55,385 bases of DNA. It comes from Afipia sp. 64-13. Lineage in GTDB: Bacteria; Pseudomonadota; Alphaproteobacteria; Rhizobiales; Xanthobacteraceae. The translations under genes were made by a program, and so were the position numbers. The stretch's first letter is position 1, and each line of letters begins with the position of its first letter. The stretch covers positions 21,241 to 76,625 of the forward strand of contig MKUJ01000012.1 in NCBI GenBank assembly GCA_001897755.1. The letters run 5' to 3'. The notes under the pieces were generated by a model, which did not search any database, had not been told where the DNA came from, and worked only from the letters and a program-made list of their open reading frames with translations. Below are positions 16,869-26,242 of the stretch, piece after piece.

Positions 16869-17776
16869 ACGCTGTCGATGGTGGGATCGCCGTCGGTGAC
16901 GACGATCTCGCGCGCCACCAGATCCTCCAGATGCGCCAGCACCGAATAGCCGGCGGCGCGAATGAGGCGCGGATCGATGCCGATATAGCTCGCGCGCACG
17001 ATCGAGGGGATATCCGCCGCGCCCTTGCGCAAGCGATGCAGGATCGACGCTTCGCGCGCCTTGCGATGGCGGATCAGAAAATGCACGAAGCGCACGGCAT
17101 CGGGAATTTCGGGGCCGTGGCCCGAGAAATAAAGCTGCTCGCCGCGCCGCGTGAGTTTTTCGAGCGAAGCCATGTAATCGACCATCGATCCGTCCGGCGG
17201 CGAGACGATCGAGGTCGACCAGCCCATCACATGATCGCCGATGAAGGTGACGCCGCGCTCCGGCCAGGCGAAGGCCATGTGATTGGCGGTATGGCCCGGC
17301 GTCGTCACCGCCTCGAGCGCCCAGCCGTCGCCGGTGACCACATCGCCGTCCTTGAGCTGAACATCGGGACGGAAGTCGCGGTCCGCGCCGGATTCCGTCT
17401 TGCGGGTCTCGCCGGCATGCACGGGACGGGACGCGCGATGCGGCCCCTCCGCATAGACCGTCGCGCCGGTCGCCTCTTTGATGCGCGGAACGCCGGGCGA
17501 ATGATCGAGATGGGTGTGGGTGACCAGGATGTGCGTCACGGTCTCGCCGCGCACGGCATGAAGCAGCGCGTCGAGATGGGCATCGTCGGCGGGACCGGGA
17601 TCGATAATCGCCACCTTGCCCCTGCCGACAATGTAACTCAGCGTGCCGGTGAAGGTGAACGGTCCCGGATTGTTGCAGAGCAGACGGCGCACGCCGGGCA
17701 CCGGCTCATCGACCACGCCGGGGACCAGCGGAAAATTCCGGTTGAACGGAATGTCGTCGTTAACGCTCACGCCCAA
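16841..17776 (-). CDS. MBL-fold metallo-hydrolase
   Basis: A 311-residue metallo-beta-lactamase-fold hydrolase. The dinuclear metal motif HTHLDH is followed by the third His in TTPGHTANHMAF, the bridging Asp in FIGDHVMGW and the last His in YFSGHGPEI, all in correct order. A C-terminal winged-helix-like region (HRKAREASILHRLRKG) is typical of the LACTB2 / RNase Z-like hydrolase branch. That branch acts on thioesters or RNA; the substrate here is unknown. It may share a transcript with the glutaryl-CoA dehydrogenase gene just upstream (15-bp gap), so a role on a CoA thioester is possible but unproven. Confidence 0.9.
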   Translation of the reverse strand: MGVSVNDDIPFNRNFPLVPGVVDEPVPGVRRLLCNNPGPFTFTGTLSYIVGRGKVAIIDPGPADDAHLDALLHAVRGETVTHILVTHTHLDHSPGVPRIKEATGATVYAEGPHRASRPVHAGETRKTESGADRDFRPDVQLKDGDVVTGDGWALEAVTTPGHTANHMAFAWPERGVTFIGDHVMGWSTSIVSPPDGSMVDYMASLEKLTRRGEQLYFSGHGPEIPDAVRFVHFLIRHRKAREASILHRLRKGAADIPSIVRASYIGIDPRLIRAAGYSVLAHLEDLVAREIVVTDGDPTIDSVYRLRGPLG

Positions 17777-17791
17777 ACCCGACTGCGGACT

Positions 17792-19006
17792 TCAGGAAAA
17801 TGCCTGGATGCCGGTGATGGCACGACCGAGGATCAACGCATGCACATCGTGCGTTCCCTCATAGGTGTTTACGCTCTCCAGATTCTGGGCATGCCGCATG
17901 ACATGGAATTCGCTGGAGATGCCATTGCCGCCATGCATGTCACGCGCCACCCGCGCGATGTCCAGCGCCTTGCCGCAATTATTGCGCTTCACCAGCGAGA
18001 TCATCTGCGGCGCCATCTTGCCCTCGTCCAGCAGGCGACCAACCCGCAGCGAACTCTGCAGGCCGATCGCGATCTCGGTCTCCATGTCGGCGAGCTTCTT
18101 CTGCACCAGTTGCGTCGCCGCCAGAGGACGGCCGAACTGCTTGCGGTCGAGGGTGTATTGCCGCGCGCGGTGGAAACAGTCTTCCGCGGCGCCCATCACG
18201 CCCCAGGAGATGCCGTAACGCGCGCGGTTGAGGCATCCGAACGGCCCGGCCAGACCCGACACGTTCGGCAGCAACGCGCTTTCCGGCACCACCACGCCTT
18301 CCATCACCACCTCGCCGGTGATCGAAGCCCGCAGCGACAGCTTGCCGCCGATCTTCGGGGCCGACAGGCCTTTCATGCCTTTGTCGAGAATGAAGCCGCG
18401 CACCTTGTTGTCATGCGCCGCGGACTTCGCCCAGATCACGAACACATCCGCCATCGGCGCGTTGGAAATCCACATCTTCGAGCCGGTGAGCCGATAGCCG
18501 TCCGAAACCTTCTCAGCACGGGTCTTCATGCTCTCCACGTCGGAGCCGGCATCCGGCTCGGTGAGGCCGAAGCAGCCGACCCACTCGCCCGATGCGAGCT
18601 TGGGCAGGTACGTCTTGCGCTGGGACTCATCGCCATAGGCGTAGATCGGATACATCACCAGCGAGGACTGCACGCTGTTCATCGAGCGATAGCCGGAATC
18701 GACGCGCTCGATCTCGCGCGCGACAAGACCGTAAGCCACGTAGCTCGCATTGGCGCAGCCATATTGTTCCGGCAGCGTCAGGCCGATCAGGCCAAGCTCG
18801 CCCATCTCATGGAAGATCGAGCGGTCGGCGGTCTCGTCCATATAGGCGTCCATCACGCGCGGCAGCAGCTTCTCCTGCGCGTAGGCATGCGCGGTATCGC
18901 GGATCATGCGTTCGTCTTCGGTCAACTGGTCGTCGAGCAGAAACGGATCATCCCACCGGAACGAAGCCTGGACCGGCTTGTCCTTGCTTTGCAGACGCAC
19001 ACTCAT
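17792..19006 (-). CDS. gcdH: Acyl-CoA dehydrogenase, probably glutaryl-CoA dehydrogenase
   Basis: A 404-residue flavoenzyme that oxidatively decarboxylates glutaryl-CoA to crotonyl-CoA in lysine, tryptophan and benzoate breakdown. The GCDH type is indicated by [20 protein letters not shown] at the start, [16 protein letters not shown] (FAD/substrate segment) and the catalytic Glu in [20 protein letters not shown] near the end. The start ATG at 19006 is chosen because the family begins there; the open frame to 19237 upstream is Arg-rich noise. It sits 15 bp ahead of the MBL hydrolase gene on the same strand and about 86 bp after ribBA. Confidence 0.9.
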   Translation of the reverse strand: MSVRLQSKDKPVQASFRWDDPFLLDDQLTEDERMIRDTAHAYAQEKLLPRVMDAYMDETADRSIFHEMGELGLIGLTLPEQYGCANASYVAYGLVAREIERVDSGYRSMNSVQSSLVMYPIYAYGDESQRKTYLPKLASGEWVGCFGLTEPDAGSDVESMKTRAEKVSDGYRLTGSKMWISNAPMADVFVIWAKSAAHDNKVRGFILDKGMKGLSAPKIGGKLSLRASITGEVVMEGVVVPESALLPNVSGLAGPFGCLNRARYGISWGVMGAAEDCFHRARQYTLDRKQFGRPLAATQLVQKKLADMETEIAIGLQSSLRVGRLLDEGKMAPQMISLVKRNNCGKALDIARVARDMHGGNGISSEFHVMRHAQNLESVNTYEGTHDVHALILGRAITGIQAFS

Positions 19007-19092
19007 CTTGATCCTCTCAGGTCTTCCGCGGCCGACCTTATCCCGCCGCCTTTGTCGCCGGGGCCGCCGCAGGGCGGCCAGACTATCACAAC

Positions 19093-20169
19093 TCAGCCGT
19101 CGAAGGGCTCGTTGGCGACGATTTCGATGCCGAAACCCGACAGGCCCTTGTAGTCGTGCAGCGACGAGGTGAGATGGCGGATCGAACTGACGCCAAGGTC
19201 GCGCAAAATCTGCGCGCCGACGCCGACCTCGCGCCATTGCCGGTTACGGTCGGCCTCCGCCGAATGTTCTTCGGCAATCGGCGCGACGGGAACGCCGGCC
19301 GCGCCATCCCGCAGATAGATCAGGACGCCGCTGCCATTCGCCTTGAAACGCTCGAGCGCGGCGTTGACCTTGGCCGAACCGAAGAAAATATCCCTGACGA
19401 TGTTCGGCTTGTGAAACCGCGTCAGCACGTTGCGCCCCTCGCCGATGCTGCCATAGACGAACGCGACATGGTGGATCGGATCGAACGGTGAGCGATAGGC
19501 AAACCCCTGCAGCACGCCGATCGGGCTCTCGACGCTGAAGCTCGACACCCGCTCGATCAGTTTCTCGCGCGCCTGGCGATAGGCGATCATGTCGGCGATG
19601 GTGACGTGCTTGAGGTTATGCGCTCGCGCGAACTGCACGACCTGCTCGCCCTTCATCACCGTGCCGTTGTCGTTCATCAATTCGCTGATGACGCCGACCG
19701 GCGGCAGGTCCGCCAGTTTACACAGATCGACCGCAGCCTCGGTGTGGCCGGAGCGCAGCAACACGCCGCCATCGCGGGCGATCAGCGGAAAGATATGGCC
19801 GGGGCGAGCGAAGTCGCTGGCGCCGACATTCGGATTGGCCAGCGCGCGGCAGCAGGCGGTGCGTTCCTCGGCCGAGATGCCGGTGGTCATGCCGGGCTTG
19901 TAGTCGATCGAGACCGTGAAGGCGGTGGTGTGGTTGCTGTCGTTAAACGCCACCATCGGATCGAGCCGCAGCCGGCGGGCATCCTCGGTGGTGAGCGGCG
20001 CGCAGACGATGCCGGAGGTGTGGCGGATGATGAACGCCATCTTCTCCGCCGTACACAGCGAAGCGGCAACGATCAGATCGCCCTCGCCCTCGCGATCCTC
20101 GTCATCGGTCACGACAACGATCTCGCCGGCGGCAAACGCCCTCAGAACCTCGGGTATCGGATCAGCCAT
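19093..20169 (-). CDS. ribB: 3,4-dihydroxy-2-butanone-4-phosphate synthase with RibA-like C-terminal domain
   Basis: Converts ribulose 5-phosphate into the four-carbon unit of riboflavin. The N-terminal RibB domain (about 1-205) shows [15 protein letters not shown] (metal/acidic loop), [34 protein letters not shown] and HTEAAVDL. The C-terminal part (206-358) aligns in layout with GTP cyclohydrolase II, but the three zinc cysteines are absent and the region contains no Cys at all, so RibA activity is unlikely. I therefore use ribB although annotators often write ribBA. I looked for an FMN riboswitch upstream and did not find a convincing one. Confidence 0.92.
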   Translation of the reverse strand: MADPIPEVLRAFAAGEIVVVTDDEDREGEGDLIVAASLCTAEKMAFIIRHTSGIVCAPLTTEDARRLRLDPMVAFNDSNHTTAFTVSIDYKPGMTTGISAEERTACCRALANPNVGASDFARPGHIFPLIARDGGVLLRSGHTEAAVDLCKLADLPPVGVISELMNDNGTVMKGEQVVQFARAHNLKHVTIADMIAYRQAREKLIERVSSFSVESPIGVLQGFAYRSPFDPIHHVAFVYGSIGEGRNVLTRFHKPNIVRDIFFGSAKVNAALERFKANGSGVLIYLRDGAAGVPVAPIAEEHSAEADRNRQWREVGVGAQILRDLGVSSIRHLTSSLHDYKGLSGFGIEIVANEPFDG

Positions 20170-20435
20170 ATTGCGAACTCACGAATGACAGCGGCCAGAT
20201 CGTATGACGCACCGGGCGCAGGGGCGCAACCGCGATTCCGGCCGGGCACCGCGCTCACCGGCGAGCAACAGGACGCAACACCCCCTGTCAATCCCGTCCG
20301 GCATTGGGGAGGTATTCTTTACCACATGGCAACCGGAGCCTGTTTTCGGTAAGGGAAACTTCCCGCGCCGGACGAGTTATCGCTGGCTGACATCATTCCC
20401 CGCTTTGCGCTCTGATCTCCACAAAAGGGCAAATC

Positions 20436-20894
20436 ATGACTTCACGGTTCGATCATCATTTCTGCGCCAGTTTTGGTCTCGCGATGGCGATGGCGCTGAT
20501 CCCCGGCTCGTTCGCGGACGCGCAGGAGACCTCGCCGGCCGGCACATGGCTGACCGAGAAAGGCGATGCCCGAATCAAGATCAGTTCCTGCGGCGCGAGC
20601 ATTTGCGGCAAGGTGGTCGGCTTGCGCGATCCGATCAACCCGGAAACCGGTAAGCCGTTCACTGACGATAAAAACCCCAATCCGACGCTCGCCACCCGGC
20701 CGATGATCGGGCTGCAACTGTTCAACAACATGCGGCCGACCGGTCCCGGCCAATGGGCGGGCCGCATCTACAATGCCGATGACGGGCGATTCTATGTCAG
20801 CAAGGTTGCGATGGAAGGCCCCTTGCGCCTGCGGGTTGAGGGGTGCGTGGGCGTGATCTGCGGCGGCGAAACCTGGAGCAAGGTTGGCCGCTGA
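20436..20894 (+). CDS. DUF2147 domain-containing secreted protein
   Basis: A 152-residue protein with an N-terminal signal peptide (hydrophobic FGLAMAMALIPGSFADA, cleavage near residue 30) and one DUF2147 domain. The domain is seen in AGTWLTEKGDARIKISSCGASICGKVVGL, DKNPNPTLATRPMIGLQLF and GRIYNADDGRFYVSKVAMEGPLRLRVEGCVG. It is predicted periplasmic with four Cys that may form disulphides. Function is unknown; the fold is lipocalin-like in relatives. A hairpin with U-tract follows immediately, and the tRNA-Pro gene converges on it. Confidence 0.87.
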   Translation: MTSRFDHHFCASFGLAMAMALIPGSFADAQETSPAGTWLTEKGDARIKISSCGASICGKVVGLRDPINPETGKPFTDDKNPNPTLATRPMIGLQLFNNMRPTGPGQWAGRIYNADDGRFYVSKVAMEGPLRLRVEGCVGVICGGETWSKVGR

Positions 20895-20916
20895 TCAAAA
20901 AAGCTCAATTTTTTGA
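20895..20916 (+). terminator. Terminator after DUF2147 gene
   Basis: TCAAAAAA (20895-20902) pairs with TTTTTTGA (20909-20916) around a 6-nt loop, right after the DUF2147 stop. Its AT-rich stem also offers a T-run in the opposite direction, so it could end the convergent tRNA transcript as well. Confidence 0.6.
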
Positions 20917-20925
20917 GAGGGATAC

Positions 20926-21002
20926 TGGTCGGAGTAGCAGGATTTGAACCTGCGACCCCCTGCTCCCGAAGCAGGTGCGCTACCGGGCTGCGCTATACTC
21001 CG
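20926..21002 (-). tRNA. tRNA-Pro (anticodon CGG)
   Basis: 77 nt on the minus strand. The acceptor stem CGGAGTA pairs with TACTCCG, discriminator A, and CCA is encoded. The D arm reads GCGC-AGCCCGGTA-GCGC. The anticodon arm CCTGC-TTCGGGA-GCAGG gives anticodon CGG. The T arm is GCAGG-TTCAAAT-CCTGC. All stems pair fully. It decodes CCG, a very common proline codon in this GC-rich genome. Confidence 0.97.
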
Positions 21003-21089
21003 ACTTGTGGCGCGTCTTATAGCGGCGGCTCTCGCCCACCGCAAGAAGCGGTATAAGAACTCATCATCATTCTTCTCAAGCCGCGCCGC

Positions 21090-22076
21090 ATGCCCCTGAC
21101 ACTGACCACCCGAACCATTTTAACCTCCGAGAACGCCCCTCGGGAGGCCGCGCGCTGCCTCACGGAGGGCGGCCTGGTCGCGTTCCCGACTGAAACCGTC
21201 TACGGCCTCGGCGCGGACGCCACCAACGCGCAGGCCATCGCGCGGCTTTATCAGGCCAAGGGGCGACCGGCATTCAACCCGCTGATCTCGCATGTCGCGA
21301 CGCTGGCCGACGCCCGGCGTATCGCGGTCTTCAACGAGGACGCTCTCAAGCTGGCAAAGGCCTTCTGGCCGGGACCGCTGACGCTGGTACTGCACAAAAC
21401 CACGGATTGCATCGTGTCGGATCTCGCGACCGCCGGCATGGACACCATCGCGGTGCGCATACCGGCGCATCCGGTGACGCATGAGATTCTGCACGCGCTG
21501 GGACGGCCCGTCGTCGCGCCCTCTGCCAATATCTCCGGTCACGTCTCCCCGACCAGCGCAGCCCATGTGTGCGAGGATCTGTCGGGACGGATCGATCTGA
21601 TCGTCGATGGCGGCCCGGTCAGCGTCGGCGTCGAATCCACCATCGTCGGCTGTTTCGACCGGCCGGTGCTGCTGCGGCCGGGCGGCGTGCCGCGCGAAGA
21701 CATCGAGCGCGTGCTGGGCGTCAAACTTGCGCCGCGGCCCGCCGCGCCCGAGGCCAGCGGACCGCATCCGCTGGCGCCCGGCATGCTGGCCTCGCATTAT
21801 GCCCCGCATACGCCGGTGCGCCTCGATGCGGACAGCGTGGCACCCGACGAAGCATTGCTGGCATTCGGTCCTCCGCTGCCGGACGCGAGGCCCGCCCATA
21901 TGCTGAACCTCTCACCATGCGGCGATCTGATCGAGGCCGCCGCCAATCTGTTCGGCTATCTGCGTGCGCTCGACGGCAAGCACGTGCGCGCCATCGCGGT
22001 CATGCCGATTCCGGATCACGGCATCGGCGAGGCCATCAACGACCGCCTGCAGCGCGCGGCGGTCGGGCGCGACTGA
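21090..22076 (+). CDS. L-threonylcarbamoyladenylate synthase (TsaC/Sua5 family, long form)
   Basis: Makes threonylcarbamoyl-AMP from threonine, bicarbonate and ATP, the first step of t6A37 modification in ANN-decoding tRNAs. The 328-residue length and architecture are those of Sua5: an N-terminal YrdC domain (about 1-205) with GLVAFPTETVYGLGADA, the KGRP nucleotide-site Lys-x-Arg, SANISG and STIVGC, then a linker containing PGMLASHYAPHTPV and a small C-terminal Sua5 domain (about 235-325). TsaC proper lacks that domain. The gene is transcribed divergently from the tRNA-Pro gene and followed 30 bp later by a flavin dehydrogenase gene on the same strand. Confidence 0.95.
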   Translation: MPLTLTTRTILTSENAPREAARCLTEGGLVAFPTETVYGLGADATNAQAIARLYQAKGRPAFNPLISHVATLADARRIAVFNEDALKLAKAFWPGPLTLVLHKTTDCIVSDLATAGMDTIAVRIPAHPVTHEILHALGRPVVAPSANISGHVSPTSAAHVCEDLSGRIDLIVDGGPVSVGVESTIVGCFDRPVLLRPGGVPREDIERVLGVKLAPRPAAPEASGPHPLAPGMLASHYAPHTPVRLDADSVAPDEALLAFGPPLPDARPAHMLNLSPCGDLIEAAANLFGYLRALDGKHVRAIAVMPIPDHGIGEAINDRLQRAAVGRD

Positions 22077-22106
22077 ACTCGCAAGCATGCGACGGGAAGT
22101 GACGAC

Positions 22107-23534
22107 ATGAACCAGCCTCCGTCCGCATCGTCCGGTCCTTCTCCCGAGGTGCTCGACCGTTTCCGCGCCATAGTCGGCGACAGACACGCTGTCACCGATG
22201 CGCAGGAGATGACGCCGTATCTGGTGGAAGAGCGCGGTCTCTACCGCGGACATTCGCCGCTCATCTTACGGCCCGGCTCCACCGCCGAGGTCGCGGCGAT
22301 CTGCAAGCTCGCCACCGAGACCAAAACCGCGCTGGTGCCGCAGGGTGGCAATACGGGGCTGGTCGGCGGACAAATATCGCACCATGGCGAGATCGTCGTA
22401 TCGCTGCGCCGGCTCGACAGGATTCGCGATCTCGATCCGCAGTCGAACACCATGACCTGCGAAGCTGGCGTCGCTCTCGCAAACGCCCATACCCACGCCG
22501 GCACAGTGGACCGGCTGTTCCCGCTCTGGCTCGGCTCGGAGGGCAGTTGCACCATTGGCGGCAATCTCTCCACCAATGCCGGCGGCATCGCCGCGCTGTC
22601 CTATGGCGTGGCGCGCGATCTCGTGCTCGGGCTCGAAGTGGTGCTGGCGGATGGCCGGATCATGCACGGCCTGTCGAAACTCAAGAAAGACAACACCGGC
22701 TACGACCTGCGCGACCTGTTCATCGGCGCGGAAGGCACGCTCGGCATCATCACCGCCGCGACGCTGAAGCTGTTTCCGATGCCGCGCAGCGTCGAGACCG
22801 CCTATGCCGGCGTCGCCTCGCCCGATGCCGCCGTGAAACTGCTGACACTGGCGCAGAGCAAGGCGGCGACCAGTCTGACCAGTTTCGAACTGATCGCCCG
22901 GATCGCGGTGGACTTCTCCATCAAGCACGGCGCTTCGACCCGCGATCCGCTGCCGGGCGCGCCACCCTGGTACATCCTGATGGAGGTTTCCTCGCCGCGC
23001 GAGGATGCGCGCGAGACCATCGAAGCCATTCTTACCGAGGCGATGGAGCAGGACATCGTCAGCGATGCGGTGATCGCCGCCAGCCTGGAGCAACGCAACG
23101 CGTTCTGGACCTTGCGCGAAATCCTCTCGCCGGCGCAGAAGCCGGAAGGCGGCTCGATCAAGCACGACATCTCGGTGCCGGTGGCCGCCGTGCCGCAATT
23201 CATCGCGGAGGCCGATGCGGCTGTCGCGGAGCTTATTCCCGGCGCACGGCCGGTCGCCTTCGGCCATCTCGGCGACGGCAACATCCACTACAACATCAGC
23301 CAGCCGCCCGGCGCCGACAAGCAGGCCTTCCTCGCCCGCTGGCACGAGGTCAACAGCATCGTCCACAAGATCGTTCTCAAGCATCACGGCTCGATCTCCG
23401 CCGAGCACGGCATCGGCGTGCTCAAACGCGACGAACTCGCTCATGTCAAAGACCCGGTGGCGCTCGATCTGATGCGCACGCTGAAGCGTTCGCTCGATCC
23501 ACTGAACATCCTCAATCCGGGCAAGATGCTGTAG
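22107..23534 (+). CDS. FAD-binding oxidoreductase, D-2-hydroxyacid (D-2-hydroxyglutarate-type) dehydrogenase
   Basis: A 475-residue flavoprotein of the VAO/GlcD family. The FAD_binding_4 domain is marked by PQGGNTGLVGGQ, GSEGSCTIGGNLSTNAGGIAALSYG and the GAEGTLGIITAATLKLFP segment. The C-terminal FAD-oxidase domain shows SIKHDISVPV, the metal-binding GHLGDGNIHYNIS, and EHGIGVLKRDEL. These fit D-lactate / D-2-hydroxyglutarate dehydrogenases, which pass electrons to an electron-transfer flavoprotein or quinone; the substrate is inferred from the family only. It follows the Sua5-type gene by 30 bp and probably shares its transcript. Confidence 0.88.
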   Translation: MNQPPSASSGPSPEVLDRFRAIVGDRHAVTDAQEMTPYLVEERGLYRGHSPLILRPGSTAEVAAICKLATETKTALVPQGGNTGLVGGQISHHGEIVVSLRRLDRIRDLDPQSNTMTCEAGVALANAHTHAGTVDRLFPLWLGSEGSCTIGGNLSTNAGGIAALSYGVARDLVLGLEVVLADGRIMHGLSKLKKDNTGYDLRDLFIGAEGTLGIITAATLKLFPMPRSVETAYAGVASPDAAVKLLTLAQSKAATSLTSFELIARIAVDFSIKHGASTRDPLPGAPPWYILMEVSSPREDARETIEAILTEAMEQDIVSDAVIAASLEQRNAFWTLREILSPAQKPEGGSIKHDISVPVAAVPQFIAEADAAVAELIPGARPVAFGHLGDGNIHYNISQPPGADKQAFLARWHEVNSIVHKIVLKHHGSISAEHGIGVLKRDELAHVKDPVALDLMRTLKRSLDPLNILNPGKML

Positions 23535-23574
23535 CGCGAGCGACGGCGGTGCCCATGCCGGACACCGCAGCAAA

Positions 23575-24357
23575 TCAGAACAGCGAACCCTGCCCGTTAT
23601 CGCCCGCCACATCGGTTTGCCGTCGCGACTTCTCCGCGCGTGCTTGCTTCTTCGAGGCGACCGCGGTTTCAGCGTCCGCCGCCCGCTCTTCCTCGGTCAT
23701 CGACTGGATCAGGCGCGGATCGTCGTTGCCGACCTTGTTCACGGCGCTCGTCACCTCATGCCAGGTTAGCAAGCCCGGCGGCGGCGCGGTCAACATCGTA
23801 CCGGCCTCCTCCGCATCGACATCGTTGCCGCCGAGCCAGCGGCCGAAATCTTCGGGGCGGATCGTCACCGGCACACGGTGATGCAGATGGCTCATCTCCG
23901 GCCGCGCCGCCGTGGTGATGATCGCGACCGTATCGACCTCCTCGCCGTTCGGCCCGACCCATGTCTCGGCAAGACCGGCAAAACCCATCGGCTGGCCATC
24001 GACGGGGCGAATGAAAAACGGCTGCTTGCCACCGGACCGCACCTGCCATTCGTAATAACCGTCAGCGGGCAGCAGGCAGCGCCGCCGCCGCATCGCATTT
24101 CGGAACGCCGGCTTGTCCAGCACCGTTTCGCTGCGAGCGTTGATGACGAGGGAAAATGTCCGCGGGTCCTTCACCCAGGCGGGGATCAGCCCCCAGCGCA
24201 TCAGCCGGAAATGTCGCGTGCCGTTTTCCAGTACCACCACGGGCACCGGCTGGGTCGGCGCAATATTATACCGCGGCGGGAAATTCGGCTGCTCGGCATA
24301 ATCGAACAGCCGGCGGATGGCCTCGGGCGCCGAGATGATCACATACCGACCGCACAT
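23575..24357 (-). CDS. SOS response-associated peptidase family protein (YedK/HMCES)
   Basis: A 260-residue SRAP-domain protein that forms a thiazolidine crosslink between its Cys2 and abasic sites in single-stranded DNA, protecting them from cleavage. The mature N-terminus MCGRY supplies Cys2 after Met removal. The other active-site parts are visible: RYNIAPTQPVPV, INARSETV (Asn), ADGYYEWQ (catalytic Glu) and HHRVPVTI (catalytic His). A charged tail of about 40 residues follows the domain. It is divergently transcribed from the hypothetical gene at 24450 and converges with the flavin dehydrogenase gene. I see no clear LexA box in the 92-bp upstream gap. Confidence 0.93.
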   Translation of the reverse strand: MCGRYVIISAPEAIRRLFDYAEQPNFPPRYNIAPTQPVPVVVLENGTRHFRLMRWGLIPAWVKDPRTFSLVINARSETVLDKPAFRNAMRRRRCLLPADGYYEWQVRSGGKQPFFIRPVDGQPMGFAGLAETWVGPNGEEVDTVAIITTAARPEMSHLHHRVPVTIRPEDFGRWLGGNDVDAEEAGTMLTAPPPGLLTWHEVTSAVNKVGNDDPRLIQSMTEEERAADAETAVASKKQARAEKSRRQTDVAGDNGQGSLF

Positions 24358-24449
24358 CGTGACACCCCGAAACTCCCGATTGATCGATCCGCCCGGCCGC
24401 CATGGACCATTTAGCCGGCCTTAACGCAAAGCCGTGACACTGCGACACG

Positions 24450-24959
24450 ATGACTCCCACACCCACCACCTCGCGATCCGACAGCATCGCAGCCTGTATC
24501 CCGGACGCCGGGGATGCCCGCGTGCAGTCCCTGCTGGCGGCCAACATCAATCCGCACACCGGCCTCGCAACCGATTACCTCAATCACTTCAACGAAGCCA
24601 TCATGCTGCTCGAGATGATTCCGGATATGCCGGAATGCGTCGAGGACTTTCTGAACTGGCAGCCGCGCACCTATCGAGAGCATTTCGAGGCCTCCAATCT
24701 GAAAGCCCAGGGGCTGATCATTCAGGCCTATGAGGAGGCCGAGACCGCCTTGCGGATCGAGTTCGACCGCGTGGTCGACGCCATGACCGAGATTTTGATT
24801 GCCGTCAGCGCGGCAATGCGGGAAACCACACGGGACAAGACCCGCGCGATATTGGCCGAACAGACGACCGGTTGGATCAAGCCCCTGCTCTCGCTGGCGG
24901 GAGGACTGATCCACGGCTCGCCCGATCAGGCCGATGTCGACCGCATCATGGAAAAATAG
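24450..24959 (+). CDS. Conserved hypothetical protein
   Basis: A soluble 169-residue protein, largely helical. It contains DYLNHFNEAIMLLEMIPDMPECVEDFLNWQPRTY and a long amphipathic stretch through RIEFDRVVDAMTEILIAVSAAMRET. No signal peptide, metal motif or known catalytic pattern. I recall similar proteins of unknown function next to NUDIX genes in Bradyrhizobium relatives, but cannot confirm this. It probably shares a transcript with the NUDIX gene that starts 10 bp after its stop. Confidence 0.75.
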   Translation: MTPTPTTSRSDSIAACIPDAGDARVQSLLAANINPHTGLATDYLNHFNEAIMLLEMIPDMPECVEDFLNWQPRTYREHFEASNLKAQGLIIQAYEEAETALRIEFDRVVDAMTEILIAVSAAMRETTRDKTRAILAEQTTGWIKPLLSLAGGLIHGSPDQADVDRIMEK

Positions 24960-24969
24960 GATTCCCACC

Positions 24970-25392
24970 GTGAGCGAGCTTCGCCCCCGGCCGCAAATCG
25001 CGGTCAGCGCGGCTATTTTCCGCGACAGAAAACTGCTGCTGGTCCGCCGGAACCGACCACCCGCCAACCACTACTGGACTTTCCCGGGCGGCCGGGTGGA
25101 ATACGGCGAGACACTGGCGGAAGCATTGGTCCGCGAAGTCGCCGAGGAAACCGGCCTCGTCATCGACATCAAGGACATGCTGGGCTGGCGCGAATATCTG
25201 CCGGCCAAAAACGGCGGCATCGGCCATTTCGTGATCCTGCCCTTCGCCGCACATTGGGTCAGCGGCGAGATCAACCTCAATGACGAGCTTGAGGACGCCC
25301 GGTGGCTCGATCCCCGCGCCATCGGCGATCTACCCCTCACCGACCGGCTGGAAGAAATCATCACGGTGGCCGCGCGGCTGATAAACGGCTGA
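24970..25392 (+). CDS. NUDIX hydrolase
   Basis: A compact 140-residue NUDIX enzyme that hydrolyses a nucleoside diphosphate linked to another moiety. The full Nudix box is intact: G(x5)E(x7)REVAEETGLV, from GRVEYGETLAEALVREV onward. The preceding HYWTFPGG is the usual entry strand. The start is taken as GTG at 24970, which avoids overlap with the preceding gene; the frame opening at 24934 would overlap it. The substrate (ADP-ribose, 8-oxo-dGTP or other) cannot be told. Confidence 0.92.
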   Translation: MSELRPRPQIAVSAAIFRDRKLLLVRRNRPPANHYWTFPGGRVEYGETLAEALVREVAEETGLVIDIKDMLGWREYLPAKNGGIGHFVILPFAAHWVSGEINLNDELEDARWLDPRAIGDLPLTDRLEEIITVAARLING

Positions 25393-25426
25393 TCGCCCGC
25401 CTTGTCTGCGGCGCATTCGGAAGGCT

Positions 25427-25819
25427 ATGACCATCGCCATGGTGCGACGTTTCCTGGCAGTATCCCTGATCTGCGTGGCCTTCGGTTCCGGCATTGCCCG
25501 GGCCGAGGAGGAGGCCGCCGCGCCGTTTGACGCCGATCTGCAGCGCCTCGCCGAAATCCTCGGCACCCTGCACTATCTGCGTGGCATCTGCGGTACCAAT
25601 GAAGGCCAGAAATGGCGCAGCGAGATGCAGGCGCTGGTCGATGCCGAAACCCCGTCCGGCGAGCGTCGCACCCGCATGATTGCCGCCTTCAACCGTGGGT
25701 ATAACGGCTTCCAGCAGACCTACCGGACCTGCACGCCGGCGGCGAATGTCGCGATTCGCCGCTATCTCGAGGAAGGCTCCAAAATCTCGCGCAACCTGAC
25801 CGCTCGCTACGCCAACTGA
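25427..25819 (+). CDS. TIGR02301 family secreted protein
   Basis: A 130-residue protein with an N-terminal signal peptide (FLAVSLICVAFGSGIARA, cleavage near residue 26). The mature domain LAEILGTLHYLRGICGTNEGQKWRSEMQAL and NRGYNGFQQTYRTCTPAA...RRYLEEGSKISRNL is that of the TIGR02301 family, found only in Rhizobiales as far as I know. Two conserved Cys (in RGIC and YRTC) probably form a disulphide. Function unknown. It follows the NUDIX gene by 34 bp on the same strand. Confidence 0.85.
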   Translation: MTIAMVRRFLAVSLICVAFGSGIARAEEEAAAPFDADLQRLAEILGTLHYLRGICGTNEGQKWRSEMQALVDAETPSGERRTRMIAAFNRGYNGFQQTYRTCTPAANVAIRRYLEEGSKISRNLTARYAN

Positions 25820-25969
25820 CCGGCGATTCCGGTCACACTCGCCACATTTCATCAAGTCGAGAGGCGGCGTTAACCTTTCCTAAAGAACTGGCTAGGCGTG
25901 CCCACTTTGCATGCTAAAGCTCGATCATCCAACAGCGCATCGCGCGCATGTCGCAGATTGACCGAGTTC

Positions 25970-26236
25970 ATGCCCTACCGTTCCCGTCTTGCCCCGTTGC
26001 GCACTCAAATACCCGATCAGGAACAGAAACAGGCCGCGCTGACCTATCTGACCGAGGCCTGGGCCGAGGCGTTACATGACGGAATCGACGGCGACTGCCT
26101 GGCTCAGGCCAGCCTGTTCGCCGCCTTCAACGAGCTCGTCACCACCTATGGCGAGGATGCGGTCGCCAACTTCGTCGAGGGCCTGCCCGGTCGAATTCGC
26201 AGCGGCGAATTTTCCGTGGTGCAGTTCAAGCAATAG
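25970..26236 (+). CDS. Small conserved hypothetical protein
   Basis: An 88-residue acidic, helical protein with no membrane segment: MPYRSRLAPLRTQ then EQKQAALTYLTEAWAEALHDGIDGDCLAQASLFAAFNELVTTYGEDAVANFVEGLP. I choose ATG 25970 because the conserved-looking part begins there; an upstream start at 25898 adds an Arg/Ser-rich stretch with no family look. I do not recognise a domain. Upstream, TTAA-N7-TAAA at 25870-25884 resembles a CtrA-type site. It converges with the dihydroorotase-like gene (7 bp between stops). Confidence 0.65.
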   Translation: MPYRSRLAPLRTQIPDQEQKQAALTYLTEAWAEALHDGIDGDCLAQASLFAAFNELVTTYGEDAVANFVEGLPGRIRSGEFSVVQFKQ

Positions 26237-26242
26237 ACCGGA

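Noticed and set aside
16931-19153. Plus-strand open frame of 740 codons
   Set aside because: It is antisense to the MBL hydrolase and glutaryl-CoA dehydrogenase genes, which carry clear motifs on the other strand.
20170-20435. FMN riboswitch upstream of ribB
   Set aside because: I looked on the minus strand for the conserved RFN segments (the GGTGAAATTCCC-type and CGACGGT-type blocks). Only scattered GC-rich matches are present.
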